Below, in pieces: positions 59,986-64,000 of a stretch of 64,000 bases of DNA. Every line of letters starts with the position of its first letter. Positions within the stretch are counted from its first letter, which is position 1. Below the pieces are notes generated by a model. That model made no database searches. It was not told the DNA's origin and saw nothing but the letters and a program-made list of their open reading frames with translations. Source of the stretch: Bryopsis sp. KO-2023 (taxonomy: Eukaryota; Chlorophyta; Ulvophyceae; Bryopsidales; Bryopsidaceae); contig BSYQ01000006.1 in the NCBI GenBank assembly GCA_030272585.1, positions 2,381,001 through 2,445,000 on the forward strand. The letters run 5' to 3'. A program made the translations under genes and the position numbers.

Positions 59986-62900
59986 TCAAGACTTTTTCGT
60001 AATGCTTTTCAGCCGCACTTTGAGTCCTGTTTTTTTCCCTTGACCGGTGGTGCCCTCCCCCGAGGGATTCTCTCCCTCGTGTTTCGAGCGTTTCGATTTC
60101 CTGTGGCCCTCCTTGTGTTCTCGATCCTTTTTCCTCTCAGCTTGGCTCCAGCGTAAGTCGGTGGAGGCGTTATCCATCGACACCGTTTGCTGCTCGCTGG
60201 AAGGAGGCCCCCAACTCCCATCATCCACTTGACCGCACGACGCTCCTTCTCCGGTGACCTCTGTTGTTCCTGCACCATATTCAAAATGTATATATATATA
60301 TATATATCAGAAGCGAACAAGAAATCCACTGGGTGCCTCATCACAAATTTCAGACAAATACCGAATTCTCATCAACGTCTTGCCATCCATTTACTCTCAA
60401 CACCTCACCTCCCCCAGAATACGGTCCAGAAAATGATTGGTCATGCGCAGTCACCCTCAAAATTGAAAGAAACCCAAATAACCCGCCCTCAATGCAATTG
60501 GCTACTCAAGAAGGATTACGAATGTCAGTCAGACTGGCACACCTGTGTCATCCATGATGTTTTCGCTGAGGACCTCTTCCACATCGTCGTCGTCTCCCAC
60601 CACCACGCCCCCAGTCACATCATCTTCCATTTCCCCAGCGTCCTGGTCCATTGTCGTGGTTTCTAGAGTGTCTCCCTCCACCACAGTTTCCACCCTCTGA
60701 GGCACGGCTGCATCTTCCTCAGATTTTTTCCTCTTCTTGCCCCTCCCCCTCAAACCCAAAAGATTCACTTGTTCCTCGGCCTTCTTGTGATGCCGGCTCG
60801 TCACTGCAAGGATTCGAACAAATCAAAAAACAGAGGAGCAAGGGGGAAGAGCAAACTCGATGCGAAGCAAAAACAGTCGAGGAAAGAAAAAAGGAATTAA
60901 TTCAACCCCTCTTTCTTGGGCAGCAGCAAAGTTGGTCCTCTATACTCATGGTTTACATCGATTTTTTTTTTTTTTTTGGGGGGGGGGGCGGGAAACCCCG
61001 AAAGAGTTGAAAACCCAAGGAAAACGCCCAAATGCAGCAGCATTCGATCAAGGGTACCTCTGATCGCCTCCAATACTTTTTCCTCATCGAACAAAATCCA
61101 AGGGGGCGATTCTGCCACCGTCAGCAATCTCCTCGGCCACTGCAACTCTCTATCCAATCGATCGTACTCTTTCGCCTCCTCCTCGTTCCGAGCGATCATT
61201 CGATTCAATTCGTACAACGACGGCACCTCGTTCTTGTGATTCTTGAACCGGTCTTCATCCTGGAGCAAGTTTTCCAGCGTCTGCTTCCTTTCCTCGTTAG
61301 TGGTGCGCATGTCGAATCGGCCAGCATCGATCACCTCGTTTGCCATTTCGATCTTCTGCTTTTGGATGGTGTTTCGGACGAGGCTCTCTATAGAATCCAT
61401 ATAGCATTGTTTGGTCGGTCGAGCGGATGCCACCCCGCTGGAGCTTCCCTGTGGAGCCTCCTGTGTAAGCAGAAAGAGACTGACGCTATTAACATCGAGA
61501 AAATCACCCGACGGATGCATCCCCACCTCTGCAAAAAAAAAAAAAAGAAGGGAAAAGAAAAATATCCAAAATTTGATCGAAACCCCCCGATTGATCTCCG
61601 CCAGACACGACAAGAACGCACATACAATGTAGCAAGGTTCAAACCCCCCCCCCCCCCAAAAAAAAAAAAGGAAAAAAGGAAAATTTCTAAAATCTGATCG
61701 AAAGCTCACCATTTCCTCTTCATGGCTGTCATCAGGAAACAACGGATCCGCCACCGCTTCCAAATACACCACCCTCACTTCTTTGTGTTGTCCGATTCGA
61801 TGCGCCCTAGCAATAGCTTGCTCCTCGTTCTTAGGGTTGGGGTCCGGATCATAAATAATCACAGTATCTGCCGTCTGCAAATTCAGGCCCCTGCCGGCCG
61901 CTCGGATGCTCAACAGAAAGATGAAAACCTCGGAGCCTGGCCTGTTGAACTCTTTGATGGCAGATTCCCTGTCTTCCAGAGTGGTGCCGCCGTCGATTCG
62001 ACGAAACTTCATTTGGTCTCCGTTCTCCAGTCGACGCCATTTCAAGTAGCTCTCCAGGATGTCGAGCAGCCGAGTCATTGTGGAAAACAGGAGCACCCGG
62101 TGCCTGGTCGCATGAAAAAAAAAAGTACGATTCTCAAGGATCGTAACAAGAAAAAACAGTTCCCCAAAAAAGGCAACCAAACTCACCACCAAACCCCCCC
62201 CCCCAAAAAAAAAAAGAAAAAACATGTACATATATTACTAATACCCCGACACGCACTTTTTGTGGTGGAGTTTGATCAGGAGCCGGTCCAAAACATGCAA
62301 TTTTCCGCATTGCCTGACGAGGCCTTCTCCGGTGTACTCTTGGAAAGGGTAACTCAAGAAAGGGTGGTTGCACACTTTCCTCAATTCCATCACTTTGTTG
62401 TTCAAGGGGGCGAAAGAATGCTTCTTTTGCACTCGGACTGGGCTGGTGGGGTCCAGCCTCAGCGTCCCGGTGGCTTTCACCCAATTGTAGATTTTGCTTT
62501 GATATTCGGACATCGCCACTTTCACCACCACAGGAATCTGTAAACACCCAAAACAAAAAAAAGAAAGAAAATCTAAGCACTGCTGGATGTGGGTTCAGTT
62601 GACTTCTCCGAAAGGCCCGAGTCAACACCCCACCCACACTAAAAACGCTTTCAAAAAAAACAGAAAAAAAAAGGGATCGATTTTACCTTGGGTGGAAGCT
62701 TGCTTTCGACGTCCTCCACCTGGCGGCGCAGCATGAAGGGCTCCAAAATTTCGTGGAGCCTGTGAATGACGACCACCCTCTTTTCCATTTCCAGCCATTC
62801 GGCATCCCCCTCTTGATCCGGCTGCACGCCTTGACCCAGAGCATCGCCAAACCACTCTGTAAACGATTTCTTGTCGTCAAAAACCTGTTGCACGCGAAAC

Positions 62901-64000
62901 AAAACAGAGAAACAAAGATTCAATGTTTGAAACTGGGGACGATATGTTGAATGGACTGAGGCAATCAGAAGGCAGCTGTTTTTATGTACATTCGGGCCCA
63001 TTTTCCTTCCCGACATCTGTTGAACCCCCCCGCCCCAACAATAAAGGGAAATGGATCAAAAACAAACAGAATTTTTCGGTACCTCTGGGAGCAGCAAATT
63101 CAGCAGACTCCACAATTCTCGAAGTTCGTTTTGAAGGGGGGTCCCTGTCAACAACAGCCGCCGAGATGCCGTGAACCTATCCAAGTCTTTTGCCAATTTG
63201 CTCTGCCTGTCCTTCATTCGCTGCGCTTCGTCGATCACTATGTATTTCCACTGAATCTGTTTTTTCCACAGCGATAAAAGAAACACACACACACCATTGG
63301 ACCACTGGAAGAATATTTACCCTATTTTCACAAAAAGGAAAAAAAACAAAAAACGTGCCGATCGCACGAGGACCGCAGTTTGTGAACCTCTCATCTCGTT
63401 TTTTTGTCTGTTATCCCGGCACTGACTCAATAATAATAATAAAATTGCGATCCAAATGATAAACCTCGGTCACCTTGGATAGCTTTGCCCGGTCCCTCAT
63501 GATAAACTCGTACGTGGTGACTAAGACATTGAACTGCATGGATTGAACATCTTGTTGATATTTTTTCGCACGCTCCTCCTTGTGGCCCACATAGTAAACA
63601 CACCGGACGCTGGGAAGCCACTGAGAAAGCTCCGATCGCCAATTCACGATCACAGCGTTCGGAACGATAATGAGATGGGGTCCATAGTTGCCCTTGTTCT
63701 CCATCAGGTAAGCAATGAGCGCCATGACCTGAAAAGGAAAAAATTAAAAATTTGAAAAAAAAGACATTTTTGTGTGTGTGAGAATTGACACAAGGAATCA
63801 GGATCGTCCCAGATTGATCGCATCGCTGCATGATAAATAGGGTTTTTTTTTGGGAAGAGAATCTCAACAATGCGATCACTGCCACCCACCTGGACAGTTT
63901 TTCCCAGACCCATTTCGTCGGCCAGAATACCGTTCAGTCGATTGTTGTAGAGGGACACCATCCACTGAAGCCCCACCATCTGGTACTCCCTCAAGGACGC
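59986..64000 (-). CDS. BRM-type SWI/SNF chromatin-remodelling ATPase, N-terminal part outside window
   Basis: Exons (minus): >64000-63890, 63728-63474, 63256-63083, 62884-62687, 62537-62257, 62103-61710, 61460-61058, 60803-60543 and 60269-59986, all phase-consistent, 786 residues in the window. Snf2 helicase motifs in order: motif [29 protein letters not shown], motif II DEAQ (IDEAQRMKD), motif [24 protein letters not shown], then the C-terminal lobe [32 protein letters not shown] and ARAHRIGQ. A SnAC-like region follows: [38 protein letters not shown]. This tracks land-plant BRM closely. The remaining tail (about 185 residues, acidic then Lys-rich, ending [11 protein letters not shown]) has no bromodomain, which BRM proteins usually carry there. 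HSA and QLQ domains would lie upstream. A (TA)n microsatellite occupies about 60289-60308 in the last intron. Confidence 0.95.

Noticed and set aside
60289..60308. TATA-type promoter element
   Set aside because: It is a (TA)n microsatellite inside the last intron of the BRM-like gene.

Overview
This is nuclear DNA of a eukaryote, almost certainly of the green lineage. The genes have many short exons with GT-AG introns whose reading phases agree from exon to exon. The gene set points to a plant or green alga: an EDR1/CTR1-type Raf-like kinase, an RbcX-like Rubisco chaperone, an SppA (protease IV) peptidase and a BRM-type SWI/SNF ATPase. Giant beta-helix membrane proteins and long poly-G/poly-C tracts suggest an alga, perhaps an early-diverging streptophyte. 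The species is inference, not read from the sequence.

Layout. 0.36-2 kb (+): serpin lacking only its extreme 5' end. 2.8-6.1 kb (-): six-exon SppA. 6.4-7.5 kb (+): small RbcX-like gene, divergent from SppA across about 290 bp. 8.7-15.5 kb (+): twelve-exon EDR1-type MAPKKK with a linker full of Ser-Pro-Phe repeats. 15.5-19 kb: low-complexity, purine- and T-rich spacer. 19.1-21.7 kb (+): complete CIAO1/CIA1 WD40 gene.

22.2-42 kb holds the most striking structure: two tandem, same-strand copies (A, 22.5-31.2 kb; B, 32.9-41.8 kb) of a gene for a secreted or surface protein of about 1,850 residues. The predicted product has a signal peptide, a very long Pmp-like (FxxN/GGAI) beta-helix, a Cys-rich module and about eight transmembrane helices. 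Copy B has two extra exons from an internal exon duplication. Each copy carries indels relative to the other. The single-copy spacer between them holds a 5'-truncated, frameshifted TRM9/ALKBH8-type methyltransferase remnant that starts at the duplication junction.

42-50 kb is rich in repeats. It has two opposed copies of an unrecognised 1-kb repeat family containing a tRNA-like box-B segment, a LINE 3' tail and a short inverted repeat. Between them lies a two-exon IRG-like (immunity-related) GTPase (45.7-47.3 kb, +) with an N-terminal membrane helix. 50-55.5 kb is low-complexity pyrimidine-rich DNA, interrupted by a 5'-truncated LINE with a 14-bp target-site duplication, inserted in a tandem array of about 236-bp units. 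55.6-58 kb (-): F-box/LRR/ankyrin protein. 60-64 kb (-): C-terminal two thirds of a BRM-like ATPase running off the window edge.

The genes do not form a pathway. RbcX (Rubisco assembly) and probably SppA concern the plastid; CIAO1 is a housekeeping Fe-S targeting factor; the kinase, F-box protein and BRM are regulatory. The serpin, the IRG-like GTPase and the duplicated surface proteins are candidates for host-microbe or stress functions, which is speculation.
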